A DNA stretch of 64,000 nt. Origin: Microcystis aeruginosa W13-11. GTDB lineage: Bacteria > Cyanobacteriota > Cyanobacteriia > Cyanobacteriales > Microcystaceae. A program made the position numbers and the translations under genes. Below, piece by piece: positions 27,712 through 37,651 of the stretch (positions are counted from its first letter, which is position 1; every line of letters starts with the position of its first letter). The stretch spans positions 52,522 through 116,521 of the forward strand of contig JAADBR010000002.1 of the NCBI GenBank assembly GCA_009995705.1. The letters run 5' to 3'. A model generated the notes under the pieces. That model was not told the origin of the DNA and did no database searches. It saw nothing but the letters and a program-made list of their open reading frames with translations.

Positions 27712-29646
27712 ATGGTCGTCCGCACAACGGCGGCTAGTCCGAAAAAGCGGACCAAATCCCCAGAGGAAACGCCCATAGACGAGAGTGCCAAAGTCCACAC
27801 CTTCTCTAACCTCAGTGGTGCTATCGAGATCGGGGCGCGAGTGGTGATCGCTCCGGGGACTTCCATCCGCGCCGATGAGGGAACCCCCTTTCACATTGGC
27901 GAAGACAGCAAAATTCAGGACGGGGCAATCATCCACGGTTTAGAAAAAAGCCGTGTGGTGGGAGATGACGGCCGAGAATATTCAGTGTGGATCGGCCGGG
28001 GCAGCTGCATCACCCCCATGGCACTCATTCACGGGCCTGCCTATGTGGGTGATCGCTGTTTTATCGGTTTTCGCTCCACCGTTTTTAATGCCCGCATCGG
28101 GGCTGATTGCATCGTCATGATGCACGCCCTCGTTCAAGACGTGGAAATCCCCGCCGGTAAATTCGTGCCATCCGGTTCCGTGATCACCAGCCAACAGCAG
28201 GCTGATCGCTTACCCGATGTCACAGAAATCGATCGAGCCTTCACTCGTCACATTGTCGATATCGACCTCGCCCCCAGCGTCCCGGTCAAAGCCCAAAGTC
28301 CAGCGACCCCGCCACCGGCAGCCGCTATAAACATCGCTAATGAGACGCTATATAGAAATTCGGTGACACCTATGAGTTTAAATACAAACATTCGAGCGCA
28401 GGTTCGCTCCCTCCTCTCCCAAGGCTACAAAATCGGGCTAGAATACGCTGACAAACGCCGCTTTAAAACCAGTTCTTGGTTAAGCGCCGGCTTTATCGAC
28501 GGCAGCCGCGAAGAACAGGTATCCCAATCCCTAGAAGCCTCCCTGAGAAACCTACAGGGCGAATACGTCCGCCTGATCGGAGTCGATCCCGCCGCTAAAC
28601 GGCGCGTACTGGAAATGATTATCCAACGCCCCGAAGACACCCCAGGAGAACCGGCCCGCACCACCACCGCCGTCCACGCTGGCCATAGCAACGGTAACGG
28701 CAATTCTGACCTGTCGGTACAAGTGCGTTCCCTGCTGGCCCAAGGACTGAAAATCGCCACCGAACACGCGGATAAACGCCGGTTTAAAACCAGTTCTTGG
28801 TTAACAGGTCCGGCGATCGAAACCAAGGGCGAAGCGGGCATCATTCGCGATATCGAAGCGATCGTGGCTGAAAATAGCGATGAGTACGTCCGTCTGATCG
28901 GAATCGACCCGCAGGCGAAAAAACGCGTCGTCGAAATGATTATTCACCGCCCTGGCAGCACCTCCGCTAGTAACGGCAGCGGCCAAACCAGTAGCTACAG
29001 CAGCCCCGCTAGTAACGGAGCCAGTTATAGCAGCAGTGGTAGCTTAAGGGGAGAAACGATCGCTCAAATTCGTTCCCTGCTCGCCCAAGGCTACAAAATC
29101 GGCACCGAACACGCCGATAAACGCCGGTTTAAAACCAGTTCTTGGCAGAGTTGCGCTCCGATCGAAAGCAATCGCGAATCCGAGGTAATTACTGCTTTGG
29201 AAGATTGTTTACGCGAACATAGCGGCGAATACGTCCGCTTACTCGGTATCGATGCTAAAGCCAAAAAACGGGTTTTAGAAACGGTGATCCAGCGTCCCGA
29301 TGGTAAAATCGCCACCGTTGCTGAACCGAGTTTCAAAAGCTATGCTTCCGGCTCCTCCGGCGGCGGTACTGCCACTTTAACCAGTACCTTAACCGCAGAA
29401 ACGATCGCTCAAATTCGTTCTTTATTGAACCAAGGTCACAAAATCGGGGCCGAACACGCGGATAAACGTCGTTTTAAAACCAGTTCTTGGCAAAGCTGCA
29501 CCCCCATCGATAGCAGTCGCGAATCCGATGTGGTGGCCGCTTTAGAAACCTGTCTGCGGGACCATCAAGGGGAATACGTTCGTCTGATCGGGATTGACTC
29601 CCAAGCAAAACGTCGTGTTCTCGAATCGATTATTCAACGCCCTTAA
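27712..29646 (+). CDS. ccmM: Carboxysome scaffold protein CcmM
   Basis: A 644-residue protein that gathers Rubisco and links it to the shell. Residues 1-200 are a gamma-carbonic-anhydrase-like left-handed beta helix. Four Rubisco-small-subunit-like repeats follow at about 225-306, 333-413, 448-529 and 563-644, each with [12 protein letters not shown] or a close variant. Only repeats 3 and 4 carry the cysteine pair (SSWQSC and CLRxH); repeats 1 and 2 have none. A probable internal start (ATG at 28372, residue 221; or GTG at 28363) would give the short form. No cysteines follow the beta helix at about 185-225. Confidence 0.96.
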   Translation: MVVRTTAASPKKRTKSPEETPIDESAKVHTFSNLSGAIEIGARVVIAPGTSIRADEGTPFHIGEDSKIQDGAIIHGLEKSRVVGDDGREYSVWIGRGSCITPMALIHGPAYVGDRCFIGFRSTVFNARIGADCIVMMHALVQDVEIPAGKFVPSGSVITSQQQADRLPDVTEIDRAFTRHIVDIDLAPSVPVKAQSPATPPPAAAINIANETLYRNSVTPMSLNTNIRAQVRSLLSQGYKIGLEYADKRRFKTSSWLSAGFIDGSREEQVSQSLEASLRNLQGEYVRLIGVDPAAKRRVLEMIIQRPEDTPGEPARTTTAVHAGHSNGNGNSDLSVQVRSLLAQGLKIATEHADKRRFKTSSWLTGPAIETKGEAGIIRDIEAIVAENSDEYVRLIGIDPQAKKRVVEMIIHRPGSTSASNGSGQTSSYSSPASNGASYSSSGSLRGETIAQIRSLLAQGYKIGTEHADKRRFKTSSWQSCAPIESNRESEVITALEDCLREHSGEYVRLLGIDAKAKKRVLETVIQRPDGKIATVAEPSFKSYASGSSGGGTATLTSTLTAETIAQIRSLLNQGHKIGAEHADKRRFKTSSWQSCTPIDSSRESDVVAALETCLRDHQGEYVRLIGIDSQAKRRVLESIIQRP

Positions 29647-29777
29647 TTTCAGGACTCAGCTAGCGGTGAACGGAGATAGGTGTTAGGTGTTGGTGGATCG
29701 GGAAAAATACCTGAAACTCTAACCCCTACCCCCTAACCCCTGATCACTGATCCCTGGTCACTGAGTAACTGTCAATT

Positions 29778-30440
29778 ATGTCCTTACCCCCTGTTCAACC
29801 TATTAGCCGCTCGGAGTTCTATGTCAATGGTGATGTAACCATTGATGAGAGTGCGATCGTGGCTGCGGGGGTGATTCTCCGAGCAGCCCCCAATAGCCGA
29901 ATAATTATCGGTGCGGGTGCTTGTCTGGGTATGGGAACGATTCTAACCGCCTATCAGGGTGTTATTGCTATCGGTGCTGGAGCAATTTTAGGTACAGGAG
30001 TTCTAATAGTCGGTCGGGGTGAAATCGGTGAAAATGCCTGTATCGGGTCAACCACAACGATTTTTAATGCTTCCGTGGCAGCGATGTCGATCGTGCCGTC
30101 CGGCTCCCTGATCGGAGATACTTCCCGTCAAATTACCATCGAGGTGTCGGCAACTCGATCGGAACCGGAAAGACCCCCTCTACCACAACCAGAACCCGTA
30201 GTCAGTCAAGTGTCCCCAGGCCCGTCCGTGGAGGAAATGGTCGCCGAAACCGTGGCCAGTCCTTGGGATAGCGAGGAAATGGTCGCCGAGGCCAGTCCTG
30301 CGGAAACCAGAGAACAAGCATCTACTACTAACCGACCGAATCAAGCATCGGTGGTCGGAAAAGTCTATATCAATCAGTTATTGGTCACGCTATTTCCAGA
30401 ACGTCATCGTTTTAATGGCAACAATAACCTTAATTCTTGA
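29778..30440 (+). CDS. ccmN: Carboxysome assembly protein CcmN
   Basis: A 220-residue protein with an N-terminal hexapeptide-repeat beta helix (about 1-130) that binds CcmM, a variable Pro/Glu linker (135-195), and the C-terminal encapsulation peptide VVGKVYINQLLVTLFPERHR that recruits the CcmK shell. Complete and typical. Last gene of the ccm operon. Confidence 0.94.
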   Translation: MSLPPVQPISRSEFYVNGDVTIDESAIVAAGVILRAAPNSRIIIGAGACLGMGTILTAYQGVIAIGAGAILGTGVLIVGRGEIGENACIGSTTTIFNASVAAMSIVPSGSLIGDTSRQITIEVSATRSEPERPPLPQPEPVVSQVSPGPSVEEMVAETVASPWDSEEMVAEASPAETREQASTTNRPNQASVVGKVYINQLLVTLFPERHRFNGNNNLNS

Positions 30441-30744
30441 AGGGGAAAATAATCGTTCATAAGCCAAAAATTTCCACAATAACTACTGAGTAATTAGACC
30501 TAATTTATCTAGAGTTCACTGCTGTCTAACTGTCCTCTAGGTACTGAGTATAATTGCTTAAAAATCTAATTCATCTTTAGCGATTGCCGACATTTTTTGA
30601 GGTTGTAATTATTGATAATCTTCCTCAATTTAAGAAGTAGTTTTAATCGCTCAAGGCCTGATGAGCAGATGTTTCTGTGTGTCAATCAGGTAGATTTTTG
30701 TTGATTTTTTTGTGTTTTTGTGGAGATTGTCAAAGTTAGATGAC

Positions 30745-30769
30745 GAGAGATTAAAGAAACTAATCTCTC
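30745..30769. promoter_or_regulatory. 9-bp perfect inverted repeat in the rbcL upstream region
   Basis: GAGAGATTA and TAATCTCTC are separated by AAGAAAC, about 220 bp before the rbcL start. It could be a protein-binding operator or, if transcribed, a leader hairpin. The remainder of the 550-bp gap is AT-rich with no gene; a GGAGG ribosome site lies about 10 bp before rbcL. Confidence 0.5.
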
Positions 30770-30990
30770 CGAGAAAAAAAAACAATCAAAATTTTAGGGA
30801 TAAAGAAAAAAATGATCAGAATAGGGTAAAGTTCGTGTTAAGATGATCAGTTGAAAAAAACATTAGTGAAAATTGCTCCCTAACTTCGCTCCTAGCAGCA
30901 GGGGAAAGGAGCTTAAGAAAAATCTATGTCGGTTGACGGCGAGATTTTACAGGTGCGACTAATCATGCAGTTTATGGAGGAATAATCCCA

Positions 30991-32406
30991 ATGGTGCAAG
31001 CCAAATCCAAAGGTTTCCAGGCCGGCGTAAAAGACTACCGCCTGACCTACTACACCCCCGACTACACCCCCAAAGATACCGATCTACTAGCTTGCTTCCG
31101 GGTAACACCCCAACCCGGAGTTCCTCCTGAAGAAGCAGGTGCGGCGGTAGCGGCGGAATCTTCCACAGGTACCTGGACCACCGTTTGGACCGATAACTTA
31201 ACCGACCTCGATCGCTATAAAGGCCGTTGTTATGATATCGAACCCGTACCCAACGAAGATAACCAGTTCTTCTGTTTCGTTGCCTATCCCTTAGATCTAT
31301 TTGAAGAAGGTTCCGTCACCAACATCCTCACCTCGATTGTTGGTAACGTTTTCGGTTTCAAAGCTCTACGCGGTCTCCGTTTAGAAGATATCCGTTTCCC
31401 CGTCGCTTTAATCAAAACCTTCCAAGGTCCTCCCCACGGTATCACCGTTGAACGGGACAAATTAAACAAATACGGTCGCCCCCTACTCGGTTGCACCATC
31501 AAACCCAAACTCGGCCTTTCCGCTAAAAACTACGGTCGTGCCGTTTATGAATGTCTTCGCGGTGGTTTAGACTTCACCAAAGACGACGAAAATATCAACT
31601 CTCAACCCTTCATGCGTTGGCGCGATCGTTTCCTCTTTGTCCAAGAGGCGATCGTTAAATCCCAAGCAGAAACCAACGAAGTTAAAGGACATTACTTAAA
31701 CGTAACCGCTCCTACCTGCGAGCAGATGATGCAACGGGCTGAATTCGCCGCCGAAATCAAAACCCCCATCATCATGCACGACTACCTCACCGGGGGTTTC
31801 ACCGCTAACACCACCCTGGCGAAATTCTGCCGCGACAAAGGGTTACTGCTCCACATTCACCGGGCAATGCACGCGGTTATCGACCGTCAGAAAAATCATG
31901 GTATCCACTTCCGCGTTTTAGCTAAGTGCTTACGTCTCTCTGGTGGTGATCACCTGCACTCGGGAACCGTTGTGGGTAAACTTGAAGGTGAACGCGGGAT
32001 CACGATGGGTTTTGTTGACCTGATGCGTGAAGACTATGTAGAAGAAGATCGCGCTCGTGGTATTTTCTTCACCCAAGACTACGCTTCCTTACCCGGGGTA
32101 ATGCCCGTTGCTTCCGGTGGTATCCACGTTTGGCATATGCCGGCGCTGGTGGAAATCTTCGGCGACGATTCCTGCTTACAGTTCGGTGGTGGAACCCTCG
32201 GCCACCCCTGGGGTAACGCACCGGGTGCCACCGCTAACCGTGTGGCTCTGGAAGCTTGTATCCAAGCTCGTAACGAAGGACGCTCCTTGGCCCGCGAAGG
32301 TAACGACGTTATCCGGGAAGCTTGCCGTTGGAGTCCTGAACTGGCTGCCGCTTGCGAACTCTGGAAAGAAATTAAATTCGAGTTCGAGGCTATGGATACC
32401 CTCTAA
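30991..32406 (+). CDS. rbcL: Ribulose-1,5-bisphosphate carboxylase large subunit, form IB
   Basis: A 471-residue Rubisco large subunit. The active-site loop [17 protein letters not shown] with the carbamylated Lys, the [17 protein letters not shown] segment, and loop 6 ([11 protein letters not shown]) are all intact. It catalyses CO2 fixation inside the carboxysome. It leads the rbcL-rbcX-rbcS operon, downstream of ccmN on the same strand. Confidence 0.98.
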   Translation: MVQAKSKGFQAGVKDYRLTYYTPDYTPKDTDLLACFRVTPQPGVPPEEAGAAVAAESSTGTWTTVWTDNLTDLDRYKGRCYDIEPVPNEDNQFFCFVAYPLDLFEEGSVTNILTSIVGNVFGFKALRGLRLEDIRFPVALIKTFQGPPHGITVERDKLNKYGRPLLGCTIKPKLGLSAKNYGRAVYECLRGGLDFTKDDENINSQPFMRWRDRFLFVQEAIVKSQAETNEVKGHYLNVTAPTCEQMMQRAEFAAEIKTPIIMHDYLTGGFTANTTLAKFCRDKGLLLHIHRAMHAVIDRQKNHGIHFRVLAKCLRLSGGDHLHSGTVVGKLEGERGITMGFVDLMREDYVEEDRARGIFFTQDYASLPGVMPVASGGIHVWHMPALVEIFGDDSCLQFGGGTLGHPWGNAPGATANRVALEACIQARNEGRSLAREGNDVIREACRWSPELAAACELWKEIKFEFEAMDTL

Positions 32407-32536
32407 TACAGCCCTTCGGAAAGTTGTTAGCAGTTATCGGTGCAAAATAATGCCGGGGACTTGCCCAAAATCGGCAAGCAGTGGTTAGAATTTCAACACT
32501 GATAACTGCCTAGCCAATAACTGAAAACTGTATAAA

Positions 32537-32935
32537 ATGTATCCGAAAAAAGTTGTTCAAGATACCGCGAAAGTCTTACAAAGTTACCTAACTTACCAAG
32601 CGGTTCGCACGATTATCGATCAATTATCAGAAACTAATCCGACTTTAGCTATTTGGCTGAGTCACTATACTTCTAGCCATTCCATTCAGGATGGCGAGGC
32701 CTATATTGCGGGGTTAATGGCTGAGAATAAAGAGTTAGTTTTGCGAATCATGACGGTAAGAGAACATCTAGCCGAACAGGTTTTAGAGTTCTTGCCAGAG
32801 ATGGTAAAAACGGGAATTATTAATGACAATACCGAACATCGTCGGCAACTTTTGGAACGTCTCACCCGTACTGCTATAAGTCAACCAGAGACATCGGAAT
32901 TAAATCTCGATGTTGATGATCTACCCAACCCATAA
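32537..32935 (+). CDS. rbcX: Rubisco assembly chaperone RbcX
   Basis: A 132-residue helical protein, with QSYLTYQAVRTIIDQLSETN near the N-terminus. RbcX dimers clamp the C-terminal tail of RbcL during L8 core assembly. Located between rbcL and rbcS as is usual in beta-cyanobacteria. Confidence 0.95.
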   Translation: MYPKKVVQDTAKVLQSYLTYQAVRTIIDQLSETNPTLAIWLSHYTSSHSIQDGEAYIAGLMAENKELVLRIMTVREHLAEQVLEFLPEMVKTGIINDNTEHRRQLLERLTRTAISQPETSELNLDVDDLPNP

Positions 32936-32950
32936 GGAATCAAGAAACCC

Positions 32951-33286
32951 ATGAAAACTTTACCTAAAGAGAAGCGTTACGAAACTCTTTCCTACTTGCC
33001 CCCCCTCACCGATCAACAAATTGCTAAACAAATTCAATACATGATCGATCAGGGTTATATTCCTGCTGTGGAATTTGAAAAAGATCCCAAACCCGCAGAT
33101 TATCATTGGACGATGTGGAAACTGCCTTTATTCTCTGTTTCTGGCCCCCAAGAAGTTCTTAATGAAGTTCGCGAGTGCCGCACTGAATATTCTGATTGCT
33201 ACATCCGCGTTATCGCTTTTGACAACATCAAACAATGTCAAACCATGAGCTTTATTGTTCATAAACCCAATGCTGGCCGCTACTAA
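32951..33286 (+). CDS. rbcS: Ribulose-1,5-bisphosphate carboxylase small subunit
   Basis: A 111-residue small subunit starting [20 protein letters not shown] and ending VHKPNAGRY. Complete, 15 bp after rbcX, and followed by a strong terminator. Confidence 0.98.
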   Translation: MKTLPKEKRYETLSYLPPLTDQQIAKQIQYMIDQGYIPAVEFEKDPKPADYHWTMWKLPLFSVSGPQEVLNEVRECRTEYSDCYIRVIAFDNIKQCQTMSFIVHKPNAGRY

Positions 33287-33312
33287 TTTGGCTGTGGTTT
33301 AAAGGTTTGTAG

Positions 33313-33339
33313 GGATGGCCGCGAAGCCATCCTTTTTTT
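33313..33339 (+). terminator. Rho-independent terminator after rbcS
   Basis: A 7-bp stem GGATGGC/GCCATCC with loop CGCGAA, followed directly by seven T residues. Confidence 0.93.
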
Positions 33340-33416
33340 GGTAGTTTTTAACACGGGTAAACGATCGGCTGATATTTGGTAAGTTAGAAGTGATGAACTG
33401 ACTGCCGATCGAACCT

Positions 33417-35120
33417 ATGTCCCGTACTCATCTATTAGATACCCGAACCAGCAATTTTAGCGATCTCATCGGCAATGGCAAAATCTACCGAGTTCCCCCT
33501 TTTCAAAGAGATTATTCGTGGAAGGAAGAAAATTGGGAAGATCTCTGGCAGGATATTCAAACGCTCTATGAAAACCCCGATTCTAGTCATTACATGGGAG
33601 CGATCGTTTTACAGGGTTCCCAGCGATCGGATACGGATTTTACAATTATTGACGGACAACAACGATTGGTAACGATTAGTATTCTCGCTATAGCGATTAT
33701 CGAAAAAATTCAAACGTTAATCGATCAGGGGGAAGAAGCGGAAGCGAATAGAGAACGACAACGGCTTCTCAAAAGCGGTTATTTGAGTAATAAAGATCTG
33801 GGTTCTTTAAAAGAATCTAGTAAATTAATTTTGAATGAAAATAATAATGATTTTTATCAAAGTCGTCTCATTAACTTTAGACCTCCTCGCAATCCTCGAT
33901 CGCTCGCAAAATCCAACCAACTCCTATGGAAAGCTTTTCAATACTTTTCGGATTCATTGCAAAAGCTTACAAGCGTAGTTAACAGTGGAAAAGAACTGGC
34001 AATTTTTTTAACGGATACCGTTGCCAAAAGACTCTTATTTATTCAGATTAATGTTGAAGATGAATTGAATGCGTACACGGTTTTCGAGACCCTAAACGCT
34101 AGAGGGATAGAGCTAAGTTCAACCGATCTATTAAAAAATTATTTGTTTTCTCTTTTCCGAGGGGCGGATGATTTGCGAGAAGGACAACGACAGTGGAGAG
34201 GAATTATTGATACCGTTACAATGGAAAAATTCCCCGAGTTCCTACGTTACTATCTCAGCCTCACGCGGACGAGAGTAAGACGGGAACGTTTATTTAAAAG
34301 GGTTCGAGAGTCTATACAAAACGCTGAAAGCGCGTTTAAATTACTCGAACAACTCGAAGAATATAGTGGTCTTTTTATCGCTCTTAATAATCCCAATGAT
34401 GAATTCTGGCAAGATACTCCGGATAATATCCCTTATATTCGAGAAATCGAACTATTTGGCGTAAAACAAGCCTATCCAGTTTTATTCTCGGCATACAATA
34501 AATTTTCAAGCGAGAACTTCACCCGCCTACTAAAATTGGTTTGTATAATTTCGTTTCGATACACGATTGTCAGTAGTCTTAACCCGAATGAGCTAGAAGG
34601 GATTTATAATAAGATAGCAATCGCCATAAATAATGGCGAAATGACGACTCCAAGACAAGTTTTCGAGGGCTTGCGATCGGTTTATGTCACGGATACTAAG
34701 TTCGTGCAGGATTTTTCGATTCTTTCGATTTCTACCAGAGGTCAAAAGAAAAAACTGGTTCGATATATTCTCTGGAAATTAGAAATGGACGAATCGGGTC
34801 GATCTAATATAGCGGAAGATGGATTCTCGATCGAGCATATTCTACCAGAATCGCCGAGCGATCGATGGCGCGTTCACTTTCTCGATAACGAGATCGAGGA
34901 AATGACCTATCGGATCGGTAACTTGATTCCTTTAGAAGCTAATTTGAATCGTCAAATCGGCAATCAATACTATACAGATAAACAAGAGATTTACCAACAA
35001 AGCGATTATGCTCTAGCGAGAAATATAGTACCAGAGGAATGGACACCGGACACGATCGCTAAACGTCAAGAAAGTTTAGCCCGACGAGCGGTTCATATTT
35101 GGAAATCCGACTTTGTTTGA
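33417..35120 (+). CDS. GmrSD-type DUF262/DUF1524 restriction-like protein
   Basis: A 567-residue protein. The N-terminal DUF262 domain has YRVPPFQRDYSWKEENWEDL and the NTPase motif IIDGQQRL (about residues 78-85); the C-terminal DUF1524 domain has the HNH-like SIEHILPESP and RIGNLIPLEANLN. This single-chain layout is that of GmrSD-like type IV enzymes that attack modified phage DNA. It sits alone just after the Rubisco operon and is codon-wise unlike it (AT-rich). Activity is inferred from domains only. Confidence 0.85.
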   Translation: MSRTHLLDTRTSNFSDLIGNGKIYRVPPFQRDYSWKEENWEDLWQDIQTLYENPDSSHYMGAIVLQGSQRSDTDFTIIDGQQRLVTISILAIAIIEKIQTLIDQGEEAEANRERQRLLKSGYLSNKDLGSLKESSKLILNENNNDFYQSRLINFRPPRNPRSLAKSNQLLWKAFQYFSDSLQKLTSVVNSGKELAIFLTDTVAKRLLFIQINVEDELNAYTVFETLNARGIELSSTDLLKNYLFSLFRGADDLREGQRQWRGIIDTVTMEKFPEFLRYYLSLTRTRVRRERLFKRVRESIQNAESAFKLLEQLEEYSGLFIALNNPNDEFWQDTPDNIPYIREIELFGVKQAYPVLFSAYNKFSSENFTRLLKLVCIISFRYTIVSSLNPNELEGIYNKIAIAINNGEMTTPRQVFEGLRSVYVTDTKFVQDFSILSISTRGQKKKLVRYILWKLEMDESGRSNIAEDGFSIEHILPESPSDRWRVHFLDNEIEEMTYRIGNLIPLEANLNRQIGNQYYTDKQEIYQQSDYALARNIVPEEWTPDTIAKRQESLARRAVHIWKSDFV

Positions 35121-35448
35121 GAGCGGGTTAAAAAATGTTCTCGATTCGCTTTTACTTGGGAATAGATTTCTAGGATAATTTTCACGAGGAAGCGATCGAT
35201 CTGTCAGGATTTCGAGCGATCGAGGGAACCCCGATTATCGATCGTCGATTTGAACCGACCAATCCGGCTCTCCTTGCAATTGTAAAGATTTTGCGGTTTG
35301 AACCCACATTCAGCACTTGATGATGTGAGTATATATACTTAACGAGCTACTCCCAGCAGATTATTTTGCCAAACTTTTATTTATTGAAAAACAGCTAACA
35401 CCATTGCAGAGTAATACTTAAATAGCTGTAAGCCTTTCTATGACTGGG
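35121..35448. other. Intergenic region, nothing recognised
   Basis: Contains several CGATCG words and a palindrome AGTATATATACT at about 35329. No gene or RNA could be supported. Confidence 0.45.
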
Positions 35449-35670
35449 TTAGGTTAAATAAAAAATATTCAAAATAACCTGCTGGATGTGGGTTTGAAAA
35501 AAAGTTTTCGTAGGTTTCCGCTCTTGAGTTTGAATACCTTCAACAATAATTCTATCTGCTGTACCTACTGATAGATCTAAAGGTAATTCGAGTTGTATTT
35601 CCATACAATCAGATAAACTTTTTACTTTGTGATTTATAATTTCCCGATTATTTTTATCTTTGTTCGGCAT
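35449..35670 (-). CDS. Small hypothetical protein
   Basis: A 73-residue frame starting MPNKDKNNREIINHKVKSLS, with an unremarkable mix of charged and hydrophobic residues. The ATG at 35670 overlaps the end of the upstream HNH-like frame by 17 bp, suggesting coupling. An upstream start at 35706 is also possible. No family recognised. Confidence 0.35.
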   Translation of the reverse strand: MPNKDKNNREIINHKVKSLSDCMEIQLELPLDLSVGTADRIIVEGIQTQERKPTKTFFQTHIQQVILNIFYLT

Positions 35671-35896
35671 TGAGCCTACTTGCCTCACTTCTCCTAAGCC
35701 AAGCACAATTTTCTGGAAAAAATACTTGGTTTTTATCTAGCCTAGAAAATACCATATTTTTTTCAGGGGGATGACCAACATCTTGTAGGAACCGCTTAAA
35801 ATCACGCCATGAATCATGAACTTCAACTCCTGGTATATAGTCTTTGGAATTGGGATTTATCACACAGTGAATTATTCGGCTCCAAGCTTTGTACAC
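35654..35896 (-). CDS. Small HNH-like phage-type protein, possibly N-terminally eroded
   Basis: The 80-residue frame contains DSWRDFKRFLQDVGHPPEKN and FSRLDKNQVFFPENCAWLRR, resembling small HNH-like proteins with the pattern W..F..FL.D.G..P...L.R.D....Y.P.NCRW. The usual ATG is missing; a GTG at 35894-35896 is the only near start, while protein-like sequence (GRIDIKTPAKPGESLVKTQ) continues upstream without a start. Probably a degraded gene. Confidence 0.45.
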   Translation of the reverse strand: MYKAWSRIIHCVINPNSKDYIPGVEVHDSWRDFKRFLQDVGHPPEKNMVFSRLDKNQVFFPENCAWLRRSEASRLNAEQR

Positions 35897-36006
35897 TTGT
35901 GTTTTTACTAGGCTTTCCCCAGGTTTGGCAGGAGTTTTAATATCGATACGCCCTAGACTAATCCTTAACGAGGACAGGTTGCTTTTTTATTTTTTGATTC
36001 GATTCG

Positions 36007-36117
36007 TCAAACTATACCGATATTTTCTAGGTGTCGATAGCCTTGAATAGAGGTTCCTTTTAGGTTCAAAAATTTGTCAACTATCATAGGTAAAATACTC
36101 TCGTTTTTGGCGATCAT
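36007..36117 (-). pseudogene. Possible transposase N-terminal remnant
   Basis: A 36-codon frame (MIAKNESILPMIVDKFLNLK, then GTSIQGYRHLENIGIV) ends abruptly. The sequence looks like the N-terminal strand of ISL3-type transposases, but the match is short and by eye. The rest of the gap 35897-36252 is AT-rich with no other feature. Confidence 0.3.
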
Positions 36118-36252
36118 ATCAAATCTTAACTCTATTGTCTATCTTTTGGTATTAACCTGTTTGTGCCTTAAGTCCTTCCCTGTATGAATTTTAGCTTTTA
36201 TTTTAAGTTAATTATTTGCATAACAATTCTGGAATAGCCTATTTTTTCGATT

Positions 36253-36561
36253 TTATTGATACAAAGATCGGGTGAAATCTAAAACTTTTTGTTGCTTTTC
36301 TTTGGGTAATTTATCGATTAAAGCTGTTAGCTTTTCTGTTAAAGATAACCAAGTTTTGTTCTGAGCTTTCCAGATGACAATAAATTGCTGCATTGGGAGA
36401 GAACAAAGGGCTATAGTTTCCCCTAGATCATTACTAAATTCAATTTCATAACAACCATCATTATAGTCTTCAACAATTGTCCCTTGTTCTCCCATTATTA
36501 AGTTATGTTCAGGCAAGTCAACTAATAATTCCACGAGGTCAAATAATTCTGGTTTAATCAT
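36253..36561 (-). CDS. DUF4926 protein with fused DUF2281-like helix (putative antitoxin)
   Basis: A 102-residue protein. Residues 1-68 form the small beta-barrel DUF4926 domain (LFDLVELLVDLPEHNLIMGE, GTIVEDYNDGCYEIEF). Residues 70-102 (ALIDKLPKEKQQKVLDFTRS) are nearly the same as the DUF2281 helix of the VapB protein at 24679-24915. It overlaps the upstream DUF6883 gene by four bases (ATGA), so both act together, probably as a toxin-antitoxin or effector-immunity pair. The role is inferred from the pairing. Confidence 0.7.
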   Translation of the reverse strand: MIKPELFDLVELLVDLPEHNLIMGEQGTIVEDYNDGCYEIEFSNDLGETIALCSLPMQQFIVIWKAQNKTWLSLTEKLTALIDKLPKEKQQKVLDFTRSLYQ

Positions 36562-36908
36562 GGTCTTTTTCTCACATATAAAGTTACTAATTTAGCTGTA
36601 TCACTATCAGGCTCAACAATCCATCCAGTCCTCACTATTTCTTGTTGCCCTGGTTCAATTCCTGTAATTTCTAGGTCAACTTGATAGCGTTTGCCATGTT
36701 GATCTGTACTTTTATAAACAGCTTTTGCTTCAAGGGCTTTGTTAGCGATTTGTTGTAGAAGTGGCTCATAATTATCTTGAATATATCCTAAGTGGCGTTG
36801 AAACATGATGGCTTTATTTAATCCTTTTGGATTGTCTAAATTGAGAGCATATTGAGTTAATTTTCTAGAATCTATTTTGACTTTGTTGACAATATCTTTT
36901 AATTTCAT
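36558..36908 (-). CDS. DUF6883 protein (putative toxin partner)
   Basis: A 116-residue protein starting MKLKDIVNKVKIDSRKLTQY. The family pattern is visible: LNLDNPKGLNKAIMFQRHLG, then YQVDLEITG and VRTGWIVEPD. DUF6883 proteins are commonly adjacent to DUF4926 proteins and also occur as C-terminal modules of polymorphic toxins. I chose ATG 36906-36908 because family homology begins there; a longer frame starts at 36953. Activity unknown. Confidence 0.7.
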   Translation of the reverse strand: MKLKDIVNKVKIDSRKLTQYALNLDNPKGLNKAIMFQRHLGYIQDNYEPLLQQIANKALEAKAVYKSTDQHGKRYQVDLEITGIEPGQQEIVRTGWIVEPDSDTAKLVTLYVRKRP

Positions 36909-37651
36909 TGGAATTAAGACGATTATTAATTTTGACTTTGCCTCTAGTTTCATATTTCATAAGGGAGCATCTCACCCTTGCAATAAGTAGAAATGCTTAA
37001 TGAGATCAATAAAAAAGTTAAAAAAGGCGACCATTGAGATCTGGACTTTACCCGTACAAAAATACTAGCTATGGCTAAAAGTCTCACAGAGCCTTAGTTA
37101 AAGCAATATAATACTAACGGACAACTGAACACAAAATCCCGAAGTCTTTACGCAGATAGGGTTTGAGGCAAAAATTTTCCAATTTGACCTTTCGGCCATT
37201 ATAGCTTGTTTAGGGGCAGAAAACCAGCAAAAACATGGCTACAGAGGGAATTGCTTACTCTAAAGATTAATGACATCATCTGTGATCATAAGGTTAGCGA
37301 TCACTATAAAGCCAACTCCACAGAATCGCTCTACTCTAGATACAGTCAACGGTACAGCCATTTTCAAGGGAAAAATGTACCCAGTAGCGTCTTTTCAATT
37401 TTTTCTGAGAAGCGACCTGCAGTAAGGGTAAGGGTTTCGCCCTAATGCCAATAAAACAGCGACCTTATTTCCCCAAGCTTAGATTATACTGTTCGGATAT
37501 GCCCTGCCCTACAGTTTGAGTTTTCAAGGTTATGGGTGCTAGTTTTCGGTACTCGTTAGAGTCTATAAGCTGCGCTGAATTTAAACTGCGTATTGGAACT
37601 TTTAGTACAAATGCTCAAACTGCACCAGTCAAGATTTAATGGGTGAAAAGT
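36909..37651. other. Intergenic region with two repeat traces
   Basis: AAGGGAGCATCTCACCCTTG at about 36960 recurs at about 48037 as AGGGAGCATCTCACCTTTG, next to the TnpB relic. At 37324-37427 lies the second copy of the repeat found at 25949-26023. A short frame over that repeat (37206-37445) looks non-coding. No gene was supported. Confidence 0.5.

Noticed and set aside
37206..37445. A 79-codon frame before the AAA ATPase gene
   Set aside because: It covers a dispersed repeat also present at 25949; composition is not protein-like.
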